Assembly (NCBI RefSeq): GCF_030812595.1
Contig: NZ_JAUSSZ010000006.1
Coordinates: 124,001-188,000, forward strand
Direction of reading: 5' to 3'
Length of the DNA: 64,000 nt
From: Arthrobacter bambusae
Lineage (GTDB): Bacteria; Actinomycetota; Actinomycetes; Actinomycetales; Micrococcaceae
Shown here: in pieces, positions 28,374 through 35,602 of the stretch
Position numbering within the stretch: position 1 is the first letter of the stretch
How the letters are laid out: the number at the start of each line of letters is the position of its first letter
Notes under the pieces: model-generated
The model's database searches: none
Seen by the model: only the letters and a program-made list of their open reading frames with translations
Told to the model about the DNA's origin: nothing
Program-made: the position numbers and the translations under genes

Positions 28374-29156
28374 ATGCGCCTTAAAGGCAAAGTCGCCATT
28401 ATTACCGGCGGTGCAAGCGGAATCGGCCGGGCAACGGTGCACAAGTTCGTCCGCGAGGGCGCACGGGTGCTTGTTGCCGACATCGACCTGAAGAAGGCAG
28501 AAGAAGTCGTGGCCGAGGTGGCGGCAGAGGGATTTGAGGGCGCTGCCGCCGCGGCCCGGGTGGATGTCTCACAGTTCGTCGAGGTTGAGGCCACCGTTGC
28601 ACACGCAGTTGAGCTGTTCGGGAAGCTCGACGTCATTTTCAATAATGCGGGAATTGCAGGGGGCCGGCCATTGCTCGATCATGATCCTGAGATCGACTAC
28701 GCGCCGATGATCCGCATCGACCAGGACGGCGTGTACTACGGCATCCTCGCAGCGGGGCGGCAGTTCCGCGAGCAGGGAACGGGCGGAGTAATCATCAGTA
28801 CCTCCTCGATTTACGGCGAGCAGGCGGCCGAGCTGGCCTTCTCATATAGTGCGGCCAAAGCGGCCGTGATTTCGTTCACCCGTTCGGCGGCATACGAACT
28901 CGCCGAGTTCGGCGTCCGTGCGGTAGCGATCACCCCGGGCCGTGTGGGCACGCCGATCATCAACCAGTTCAGTGAAGAACTGAAGCAAACGTTCTCATCG
29001 GAACAGCTTCGCGGTGTCCTGACCGAACCCGAGGAGATCGCCGACGTCGTAGCCTTCCTTGCCTCCGACGAAGCGAATGTGATCAACGGGACCGTGGTAC
29101 ACGTTGACGACGGATACTCCAGCTTCAAGCAGCGGTTCGCGCTGCCGACATTCTGA
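28374..29156 (+). CDS. short-chain dehydrogenase/reductase
   Basis: This 260-aa classical SDR has the cofactor motif TGGASGIG (residues 11-18), D38 after the second strand indicating NAD preference, NNAG, catalytic Ser in STSSIYG, and the YSAAK active-site motif. ATG 28374 follows AAGAGGG. It is the seventh gene of the sugar operon and 12 bases from the epimerase. It probably oxidises a sugar or sugar-acid hydroxyl; no specific substrate is indicated. Confidence 0.88.
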   Translation: MRLKGKVAIITGGASGIGRATVHKFVREGARVLVADIDLKKAEEVVAEVAAEGFEGAAAAARVDVSQFVEVEATVAHAVELFGKLDVIFNNAGIAGGRPLLDHDPEIDYAPMIRIDQDGVYYGILAAGRQFREQGTGGVIISTSSIYGEQAAELAFSYSAAKAAVISFTRSAAYELAEFGVRAVAITPGRVGTPIINQFSEELKQTFSSEQLRGVLTEPEEIADVVAFLASDEANVINGTVVHVDDGYSSFKQRFALPTF

Positions 29157-29168
29157 GGTAGGCAACCC

Positions 29169-30065
29169 ATGGATGCCGATTTGGACGTGGCCTGCCACCT
29201 GAACATCTTCGTGCCGGATGTGTCAGCTGAAGAGCTGCCCGCGGCGCTGGATGCCATCGCTGCCAACGGGTATCGACGGGTCGTGCTGCCGCCGCTTGAT
29301 CCGGACTCTGTCGATGCACCGGCGCTGCGGGCACTCATCTCGGGCCGTGGCCTGACTCCGATCACCATGGCAGGACAGACTCCACTCGCCGACGTGTCCT
29401 CACCTGACGCAGACATACGCCAAGCCGGTGCGGACTTGCTCCGCCGCACGCTTGAACTCACCGTAGCCCTCGGAGCGGATCAGCTGAATGGAGTGCCCTA
29501 CGGCGTCTTCGGCCACCCTGCTGGTCCGGCGGACGCAGCGGCGTTCGAGAGGTCCGCGGCGGAAGTCGGGCGCATCGCCGACGACGCCCACAGCCGGGGA
29601 GTCCGCATGACCTTCGAAGTCCTCAACCGCTACGAGACCGCCCTGGTGAATACTGCCGCGCGAGCGATGGAGTACGTCGCCGCGAGCGGCTCCGAGCATC
29701 TTTGGATCCATCTCGATTCCTTCCACATGGCAATCGAAGAGGCGGACGCGTCGGCCGCCGTCCGCACGGCGCTGCCCAGGCTCGGCTACCTCGAACTCGG
29801 TCAATCCGGGCGCGGTTTCCTCTCGTCCGGCGCGGTCGACGTTGCCGGCATCGTGCGCCAGGCATTGGATGACGGCTATGAGGGACGCTGGGGAATCGAG
29901 GCTTTCTCACGCTCAATCCTCGACGCCGGTGCGGCCGACATGCTTTCCGTCTGGCGAAGTCCCTTCGACGCCGGCACGGCGCTCGCCGCCGACGCCTGGG
30001 AAACGATCGACACAGGCTGGGCGGCAAGTGTCGCGCGCAGCTCATCTCCAACCACCAGGGCATGA
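29169..30065 (+). CDS. divergent sugar epimerase/isomerase, D-tagatose 3-epimerase-like TIM barrel
   Basis: This 298-aa AP-endonuclease-2-like TIM barrel resembles ketose 3-epimerases. It has FEVLNRYET with metal ligand E150, HLDSFHMAIEE with D183, and GIEAF with E244. In the family the third ligand is the His of an HLHxGExNR-type motif; here that stretch reads YLELGQSGRG, so E209 sits where His is expected and the neighbouring Glu is Gln. The fold is clear, but the exact reaction may differ. Related barrels include D-apiose and other aldose/ketose isomerases. Confidence 0.75.
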   Translation: MDADLDVACHLNIFVPDVSAEELPAALDAIAANGYRRVVLPPLDPDSVDAPALRALISGRGLTPITMAGQTPLADVSSPDADIRQAGADLLRRTLELTVALGADQLNGVPYGVFGHPAGPADAAAFERSAAEVGRIADDAHSRGVRMTFEVLNRYETALVNTAARAMEYVAASGSEHLWIHLDSFHMAIEEADASAAVRTALPRLGYLELGQSGRGFLSSGAVDVAGIVRQALDDGYEGRWGIEAFSRSILDAGAADMLSVWRSPFDAGTALAADAWETIDTGWAASVARSSSPTTRA

Positions 30066-30081
30066 ACAGAAAGGCAGGAAA

Positions 30082-31569
30082 ATGACAACCTCCACCGAAA
30101 CCGCGAACGCTCTCATTGACGAGGCGACGTTCGCCGGCAAGATTTACATCGACGGCGAATGGATCACGGGAGCCGGAGGCGAGGCCGCCTCCGTCGAACC
30201 CGCCACCGGGGCAACCCTCGCAATGGTCGGACTCGCCGGCCCCGACGACGTTGCCAGGGCCACAGAGAGCGCATCGCGTGCCCAGAAAGAGTGGGCAGCA
30301 ACCCCGCATTCCGTCCGCGCCGCAGTCCTGCGACGGGCCGGTCACCTTTGGGAGAAGCATGCCGGGGAAATCTCTGACTGGAACGTGCGCGAAGTGGGCG
30401 CCATTCCCCCGCTCGCGGGATTCGCCCTGCACGTCACGGCCGCGGAGTGCTACGAGGCGTCCGCGCTCCCTTCTGCGACCCGGGGATCCATCCTTTCAAG
30501 CGAAGAACCCCGTCTCTCCTTGGCCGAGCACGTTCCAGTAGGAGTAGTGGGCGTCATCTCCCCCTTCAACGTCCCGCTGATCCTCGGAATCAGGGCCGTC
30601 GCACCCGCACTCGCGTTGGGCAACGCCGTGTTGTTGAAGCCGGACCCGCGGACCATCATCACCGGCGGGGTATCCATGGTGCGGATCTTCGAGGAGGCGG
30701 GACTTCCTCCTGGTCTACTTCAACTCGTCCCCGGGGGATCCGACGTCGGCGAAGCGATGGTCACGGATCCGCGCATTCGGGTCATCGCCTTCACCGGGTC
30801 CACCCGCGCCGGCCGCCTCGTCGGTGAGCTTGCGGGCCGGCATCTCAAGAGGGCGCACCTTGAGCTCGGCGGCAATTCGGCGTTCATCGTGCGGCACGAC
30901 GCCGACCTTGACAAGGCCGTCAACCTCGCAACGTGGGGGTCGTTCCTGCACCAGGGGCAGATCTGCATGACCGTGGGACGCCATCTCGTGCACGAGTCCT
31001 TGTTCGAAGAATATGTCTCCAAGCTCTCCGAGAAGGCGGAATCGATGCACGTGGGTGATCCGGCAGGCGGACCCGTACACCTCGGCCCGCTCATCGACGA
31101 AGTGCAGCGCGACCGTGTGCATGCTCTGGTGCAGGACGCGGTCGCCCAGGGCGCTCTGCTGCGGGCAGGCGGTACCTACGACGGATTGTTCTACCGTCCC
31201 ACCGTTCTGGCCAACCCACCCCGGCATGCCGCCGCTTACTGCGACGAGGTCTTCGGCCCGGTCGCTTCAGTCGTGCCTTTCGCCACGGATGACGAAGCAG
31301 TCGAGCTTGCTGCCGCAACCGACTTCGGCCTCTCCCTTGGGATTGTGACAAACGACGTGATGGCGGCGCTTGAGATGGCGCGACTGATTCCAACCGGGAT
31401 CGTCCACATCAACGATCAGACGGTGAACGACGAGGCGAACACGCCGTTCGGCGGCGTCGGAGCGTCCGGAACCGGCTCCCGCCACGGCGGCGCCCAGGCG
31501 AGCATCGATGCCTTCACCGAGACCCGCTGGATCACGATGCGGCGCGAGCCAGGCTCCTACCCGCTCTGA
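30082..31569 (+). CDS. aldehyde dehydrogenase, benzaldehyde-dehydrogenase-like
   Basis: This 495-aa NAD(P)-dependent aldehyde dehydrogenase has LELGGNSAF with catalytic base E261 and GQICMTVGR with nucleophile C295. The cofactor motif is FTGSTRAGRLVG and the C terminus has TPFGGVGASGTG. Overall it looks closest to the XylC/benzaldehyde group, although its operon is for sugars. ATG 30082 is 16 bases after the epimerase stop. It would oxidise a sugar-derived or glycolaldehyde-type intermediate to the acid (inference). Confidence 0.88.
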   Translation: MTTSTETANALIDEATFAGKIYIDGEWITGAGGEAASVEPATGATLAMVGLAGPDDVARATESASRAQKEWAATPHSVRAAVLRRAGHLWEKHAGEISDWNVREVGAIPPLAGFALHVTAAECYEASALPSATRGSILSSEEPRLSLAEHVPVGVVGVISPFNVPLILGIRAVAPALALGNAVLLKPDPRTIITGGVSMVRIFEEAGLPPGLLQLVPGGSDVGEAMVTDPRIRVIAFTGSTRAGRLVGELAGRHLKRAHLELGGNSAFIVRHDADLDKAVNLATWGSFLHQGQICMTVGRHLVHESLFEEYVSKLSEKAESMHVGDPAGGPVHLGPLIDEVQRDRVHALVQDAVAQGALLRAGGTYDGLFYRPTVLANPPRHAAAYCDEVFGPVASVVPFATDDEAVELAAATDFGLSLGIVTNDVMAALEMARLIPTGIVHINDQTVNDEANTPFGGVGASGTGSRHGGAQASIDAFTETRWITMRREPGSYPL

Positions 31570-31666
31570 CGCACGTTCGGCTCTCGGAACTTGCCACAAA
31601 GCCCGGATAGAAGATTCAAGGAGTGTACGTGGAGGTCAAATTGCGCCGGGACGCGGTGGCTTAGGG

Positions 31667-32701
31667 ATGGGCCAGATCCATGCGCCCAGTCACGTTGGTC
31701 ATGAGGGTGCACGTTCCTCAACAGCCCCACGGGTGGTGACCCTGACACCCGCTCCGGCGATCGACAAGGTCTACTTTCTCGATGAGGTCAGGGCCGGGCA
31801 GGTCAACCGCGCCAGAAGGGTGGCCACCTACTTCGCCGGGAACGGCGTCAACGTGGCCCGGACCCTCTGGTTGGCCGGCAATACGGTTTCGGCTGTGCTT
31901 CCGGCCAGCCAGGAGGATCCCGCGTTCTCGGGATGCGACGACGACGAATTCATGCAAGTGGTGCGCCACGTCGACGTCGGGAGTCCGATCCGCACGAATG
32001 CAATCCTTGTCGACGAGTCGGGAACGACGACGAACGTTAACGCCCATCCGGCACCTTTGGCCCACGGACAGTGGGCGAGGTTATGCCAGGCTGCTGCCGA
32101 GGAGGTCCGGAGAGTCAACCCTGATTGGTTCGTGCTCGGCGGTGCCCTGCCGCTCGACACGGAGACCGGAGCCCCGGTCGATGTGCGGCCCCTCTTCGGC
32201 GCAATTCGCTCCCTCGGAGTTCGCGTCTGCATGGACACAGCCATAGGCACAGCCCCGCTGGACTGGGCGAAGGCTTGCCAACCGGACCTGGTGAAGCCGA
32301 ACGCCGCGGAACTGGCGGTCATGGCCGGGATTCCCGTCCGGTCCCTTCACGATGCGGAGAAAGCGGCCGCCGTGGTGAGGGCACATGGAATCAACACGGT
32401 TCTGGCCAGCCTTGGCCCGGATGGCATCCTCGAGGTCAGTGACCAAGGGACGCTGTGGGCGCGCGGACCTGAAGCGCAAGTGGTCAACACGACGGGTGCC
32501 GGAGATGCCGCCCTGGCAGGATATCTCAGCGTTCCCCGTCACGACGGCCAAAAGCGCGGGCAGCCTGACGAGGGCCTTCGACGCGCGGTCTCGTGGGGGG
32601 CACTCGCCGTTCAGCAGGCAACCACGGTGCTTCCACACATCATCACAGACCCCATCGACGTCCTGGTCAGTTCCCCCGAGCACGACCACCAGCTCGGCTG
32701 A
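31667..32701 (+). CDS. PfkB-family kinase, FruK/LacC type
   Basis: This 344-aa ribokinase-fold kinase is closest to 1-phosphofructokinase/tagatose-6-phosphate kinase: VVTLTPAPAIDKVYFLDEVRAG at the N terminus, the FAGNGVNVARTL substrate motif, and NTTGAGDAALAGYL with the catalytic Asp. The start is uncertain. ATG 31667 adds about 23 residues before the usual FruK start and has no good ribosome site; GTG codons near 31732 are alternatives. It is the last gene of the sugar operon, 97 bases after the dehydrogenase, and would phosphorylate the ketose before transketolase cleavage. Confidence 0.85.
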   Translation: MGQIHAPSHVGHEGARSSTAPRVVTLTPAPAIDKVYFLDEVRAGQVNRARRVATYFAGNGVNVARTLWLAGNTVSAVLPASQEDPAFSGCDDDEFMQVVRHVDVGSPIRTNAILVDESGTTTNVNAHPAPLAHGQWARLCQAAAEEVRRVNPDWFVLGGALPLDTETGAPVDVRPLFGAIRSLGVRVCMDTAIGTAPLDWAKACQPDLVKPNAAELAVMAGIPVRSLHDAEKAAAVVRAHGINTVLASLGPDGILEVSDQGTLWARGPEAQVVNTTGAGDAALAGYLSVPRHDGQKRGQPDEGLRRAVSWGALAVQQATTVLPHIITDPIDVLVSSPEHDHQLG

Positions 32702-32704
32702 ACA

Positions 32705-32814
32705 GCTCGACTCCCAACCCGAACGACTCCCAACCCGGACAAAGAAAAACACCCCGGTCCGAAGACCGGGGTGTTTTCGATGACTTGGGACATCCGAAAT
32801 CACCAGAACGGTGG
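32705..32814. repeat. 110-bp direct repeat, left copy
   Basis: This is 102 of 110 bases identical to 34818-34927 in the same orientation (offset 2113). It contains the terminator hairpin and ends on TGG, which corresponds in the right copy to the last three tRNA-Ala bases. Mismatches sit at both edges; the central hairpin is identical. Confidence 0.9.
32746..32777. terminator. operon terminator, left copy
   Basis: AAAACACCCCGGTC pairs perfectly with GACCGGGGTGTTTT around CGAA (14-bp stem), 45 bases after the kinase stop. The outer A and T runs make it bidirectional. The same hairpin occurs again at 34859-34890 inside the right copy of the direct repeat. Confidence 0.88.
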
Positions 32815-32825
32815 GCGTCCTGCAA

Positions 32826-32968
32826 GCGTACTCGAAAAAGTCCCCCAGCTGGCCCAGTTACAGAGCCTGGTCGAGTTGCTTGGCACCGGAAACAAAGCCA
32901 CGGTATCGAACTCCCGCACAGTCATCGCAGCCGGGTTGGTACCCTGGTCACGCAGGTCTGGTGGGTAG
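32826..32968 (+). pseudogene. possible gene remnant upstream of the HEPN gene
   Basis: The frame reads LEKVPQLAQLQSLVELLGTG, then NKATVSNSRTVIAAGLVPW, and stops with TAG at 32966-32968, in phase with the HEPN gene. The pattern of a helix followed by LLGTGxKxT resembles a short N-terminal module of actinobacterial uncharacterised proteins. There is no start codon inside the islet. It may be decayed sequence or chance. Confidence 0.25.
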
Positions 32969-32977
32969 GCTTCGAGA

Positions 32978-34246
32978 ATGGACACAGACTTCGCCATTGA
33001 AGACACAGAGGACATCAGCCCGCTGGCATCTGACCTGGCTGATGAGCAGATCGACCTGCTCACCATCCTCTGGCGTCACCTAGTTGAGGCCTCGCGAGAT
33101 CCAGATGGCCCGGTCTGGCCTGTCTGGCACTACGTAGATGTGATGTACTCGCACGGTCACCCTCAGGGGCTGGGGGCCATGGAAGTCTTGAAGTCACTCC
33201 CCCGCATCACAAGGCCCGATCACGCGGGAGCTGATTATGGTCTAGTTTGGTGGGAAGAGGCTTCGCAACCTTGGCCGCTGGCGAACTCGAAAATTGGTCT
33301 TTCCATCGCGGGACTCAGCCAACTTGGCCGTCACGGGTCTAACTCGACAAGTGTGGCGGATGCCTTGGTCAAGACAGTTTCATCGCTGGCTGAGGCCCAG
33401 GCTGCGGTCCCACCGAATGCACATCTGGTACCCACTGTCCAAAGGCGACTGGCCGACTTCATTGGCAATGAATTTGCCGCGACTGCCAAGCAACCCTTTG
33501 AAGTACCTCTGGTGCTGATTGGGGCGCTGCTGCAAAAAGAGTATGCCCACCTCAACATCCTTCAAAACGATGGATTCACCGTCAACATCATGGGACCTGA
33601 CCTACGCCCGTTCGCCGGACTGAGCGACGCAGTAGGCTACCTCAACGAGATCAGCAAAGATGCAGCAGCCCGGGTGGAACCGCTCAGACACGTGGCACCC
33701 CTCCCCTTAATTCAAACCATCGACTATTTGTCGTACGTCTTGAACGACGACCCGGTCTGGAAAAGCGCGACTCCACGAAAGTTCGCCGAAGCCCCCAACC
33801 TCGCCTCGGCAGCCGCTCTCTCGGCCGCTTCACATTCCCAGGATCAGTTCGAATCAAACATCGGCGCACTGTGGAACTTGGTGGGCAATTTTTCGACCCC
33901 CAAGGCAGATTCTGAAGAGATGGAGCGTCTCTATGGCAAAGACGCATCTCGCAGCAGTCTGAACCAGCTCGAGTGGTGGCTTCGGCAGCATCTCGACAAC
34001 CGAGCCTTCGAGCGGACCAAAAGTGCCTTGGCACAGATCCGGGACATCGGAAAGATCAGAAATGGTATCGCCCATGCCAGCGCGGATAAACGCAAACAGT
34101 CCCTTCAAGCGCAGCAACGATTAGGGATTCCCGCCGTGGTTACGCAGTGGGAGATAGCCTGGGAAACGATCAAGAGCACTCTGGCGGGGGCACTCGAGGT
34201 GATCCGTGAAGAGGTGCAGATGCGAGACCGAGCTGCCGACAGCTAG
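32978..34246 (+). CDS. HEPN-type (Abi-C-like) protein, putative defence RNase
   Basis: This 422-aa cytoplasmic protein has no signal peptide or membrane helix. The C-terminal 100 residues are helical and carry KIRNGIAHAS, an Rx4H motif (R361, H366) typical of HEPN RNases and of abortive-infection C-terminal domains. I recognise nothing in residues 1-300, which are mixed and contain WPVWHYVDV and two Trp-rich patches. Codon use is less GC-biased than its neighbours, with TTA at 33707 and 34121. No antitoxin or nucleotidyltransferase partner is adjacent. The ribosome site is weak. Function as an RNase is inferred from the motif only. Confidence 0.65.
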   Translation: MDTDFAIEDTEDISPLASDLADEQIDLLTILWRHLVEASRDPDGPVWPVWHYVDVMYSHGHPQGLGAMEVLKSLPRITRPDHAGADYGLVWWEEASQPWPLANSKIGLSIAGLSQLGRHGSNSTSVADALVKTVSSLAEAQAAVPPNAHLVPTVQRRLADFIGNEFAATAKQPFEVPLVLIGALLQKEYAHLNILQNDGFTVNIMGPDLRPFAGLSDAVGYLNEISKDAAARVEPLRHVAPLPLIQTIDYLSYVLNDDPVWKSATPRKFAEAPNLASAAALSAASHSQDQFESNIGALWNLVGNFSTPKADSEEMERLYGKDASRSSLNQLEWWLRQHLDNRAFERTKSALAQIRDIGKIRNGIAHASADKRKQSLQAQQRLGIPAVVTQWEIAWETIKSTLAGALEVIREEVQMRDRAADS

Positions 34247-34817
34247 CCTGGTGTTGCCATGCCTACGTATCCGATTTGCAACAATTCCCTATTCAACGCA
34301 GTGGGTTGCAAAGCGGCCCGTACGGGGTGCCACCTCCTGTACGCGGACAACGGTTGTACCGTTTTAGCCGCTCAACGGGCCTAATGCACGGTGTCCACCG
34401 CTAATCTGAAATGTTCCAAACGTCCATGTTTTCTGGCATAGATGGCACGTGCACGGCGTTCGCGAGAGGATGCCCCTGAAGACTCTGGCGAATCGTCCTG
34501 ACCGCGACGTAAGCGCAACGAGAAAAACAAACCGAGAAAATGAAGGCCGTCGCGGAAGTCCTCGGGGACCGGGTACTCCGCACCATCCAGACGCCGTTTA
34601 TCTAGCGGTTCGGCGGATTCCGCGCGGACTCCTGCAGGGAACGCGGCAGACCCCGTCGGATTCTGCTGGATCATTCTTCTCGTCAAAGGACCCGTCCCCG
34701 AGATTCCGCGGCTCCGAATTAAATCCATTCGAATGATAGAGCAGAATCGCACATCCGAACGCTGAGCACCCGCCCCGGAAACGGCCTGCTCTCGATTTGC
34801 ACGCCATCCAGCCTCTG
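34247..34817. other. 571-base stretch of the islet with no recognisable gene
   Basis: This follows the HEPN gene up to the right repeat. It has only short unconvincing open frames on both strands and no motif I recognise. It is relatively AT-rich in places (around 34730-34760) and may hold decayed sequence from the event that formed the islet. Confidence 0.5.
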
Positions 34818-34927
34818 GCTCGACTCCCAACCAGCTCGACTCCCATCCCGAACAAAGAAAAACACCCCGGTCCGAAGACCGGGGTGTTTTCGATGACTTG
34901 GGATATCCGAAATCATCAGAATGGTGG
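34818..34927. repeat. 110-bp direct repeat, right copy
   Basis: Partner of 32705-32814. It includes the terminator hairpin and runs into the 3' end of tRNA-Ala (34925-34927). Because the left copy stops matching right at the tRNA boundary, the repeat edge coincides with the tRNA 3' end. Confidence 0.9.
34859..34890. terminator. terminator of tRNA-Ala, right copy of the hairpin
   Basis: Identical 14-bp stem and CGAA loop to 32746-32777. On the minus strand it lies 31 bases past the tRNA-Ala 3' end and is followed by a T-rich run, so it ends the tRNA transcript. Confidence 0.85.
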
Positions 34928-34997
34928 AGCTGAGGGGACTCGAACCCCTGACCCCCTGCATGCCATGCAGGTGCGCTACCAGCTGCGCCACAGCCCC
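34922..34997 (-). tRNA. tRNA-Ala (GGC anticodon), CCA encoded
   Basis: Body 34925-34997 is identical to the tRNA at 622-694: same acceptor stem, anticodon loop ATGGCAT with GGC, and T arm. Here the bases after the discriminator are CCA (34924-34922), so the 3' end is genomically encoded. It marks the border between the islet and the rsfS-nadD core cluster. Confidence 0.97.
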
Positions 34998-35140
34998 ATA
35001 TTTTCGCTGCTTCGCGAACCGCCAACTGGCCTGAAAGAATCATCCAATTTTCGGATTCCTCCGAAGCAACTCAAATATCTTAGAACAGCATTTCCGAAAA
35101 TTCCAAATCGGGCATATTCAGCCGATTTGCGCCGAAAAGC

Positions 35141-35539
35141 CTACGACTCCTCGACGGCCGGAGCCTTCGCCGAGGCGTCGTCACCGAGCTCCAGGTCCAC
35201 AACCGGGCAGTCTTTCCAGAGGCGTTCCAAGGCGTAGAAAACCCTGTCTTCGGAGTGCTGGACGTGCACCACAATGTCGGCGTAGTCCAACAGGACCCAG
35301 CGGCCTTCGGAACGCCCTTCGCGGCGGACCGGACGCAGATCCTGCTTGAGCAGCTCTTCCTCGATGCCGTCGACAATGGCGTTGACCTGGCGTTCGGTCG
35401 GGGCCGAGGCGATCAGGAAGACGTCAGTCAGGGCGAGACGTTCGCTGACGTCCAGGGCGATGATGTCTTCGGCCAGCTTGTCCGCTGCCGCGCGGGCGGC
35501 GTGGCGGGCCAAGAGGACGGATTGTTCATGTGCAGTCAC
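35141..35539 (-). CDS. rsfS: ribosomal silencing factor RsfS
   Basis: This 132-aa RsfS/Iojap protein binds ribosomal protein L14 and blocks subunit joining when nutrients are limiting. Core sequence: DKLAEDIIALDVSERLALTDVFLIASAPTERQVNAIVDGI, then GRSEGRWVLLDYADIVVHVQ and FYALERLWKDC. GTG 35539 is chosen because AAGGAG lies 5 bases upstream. It is the last gene of the obg-proB-proA-nadD-rsfS group, and this neighbourhood with nadD is widely conserved. Confidence 0.95.
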   Translation of the reverse strand: MTAHEQSVLLARHAARAAADKLAEDIIALDVSERLALTDVFLIASAPTERQVNAIVDGIEEELLKQDLRPVRREGRSEGRWVLLDYADIVVHVQHSEDRVFYALERLWKDCPVVDLELGDDASAKAPAVEES

Positions 35540-35602
35540 GGGACTCCTTGTATGCGGCGTCGAGAATAGACGAAGCCTGTTTGGTGGCAAAAGCCTTAGT
35601 GG

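Larger units (their letters stand above)
32815..34924. mobile_element. 2.1-kb islet between direct repeats at a tRNA-Ala 3' end
   Basis: The segment lies between two 110-bp direct repeats. The right repeat abuts the 3' end of an intact tRNA-Ala(GGC); the left repeat follows the sugar kinase. Its one intact gene has two TTA codons, which are rare in high-GC actinobacteria. No integrase, transposase or terminal inverted repeats are visible, so the mode of entry is unknown. The structure fits insertion at, or recombination with, a tRNA-proximal terminator that was duplicated in the process. Confidence 0.5.

Noticed and set aside
31623..31664. 13-codon frame behind AAGGAG upstream of the PfkB kinase
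   Set aside because: A GTG-started peptide of 13 aa with a good ribosome site; could be a leader peptide, but there is no attenuator structure between it and the kinase.
622..34997. A single integrative element bounded by the two tRNA-Ala genes
   Set aside because: No integrase, excisionase, conjugation or phage gene lies inside, and it carries genes usually stable in the genus (glgP, the mutasome). Kept only as a low-level observation on identical tRNAs.
34381..35043. Open frame on the minus strand spanning the second tRNA-Ala and its terminator
   Set aside because: It translates through a certain tRNA gene and terminator, has no ribosome site and no familiar motif; its length reflects GC bias.
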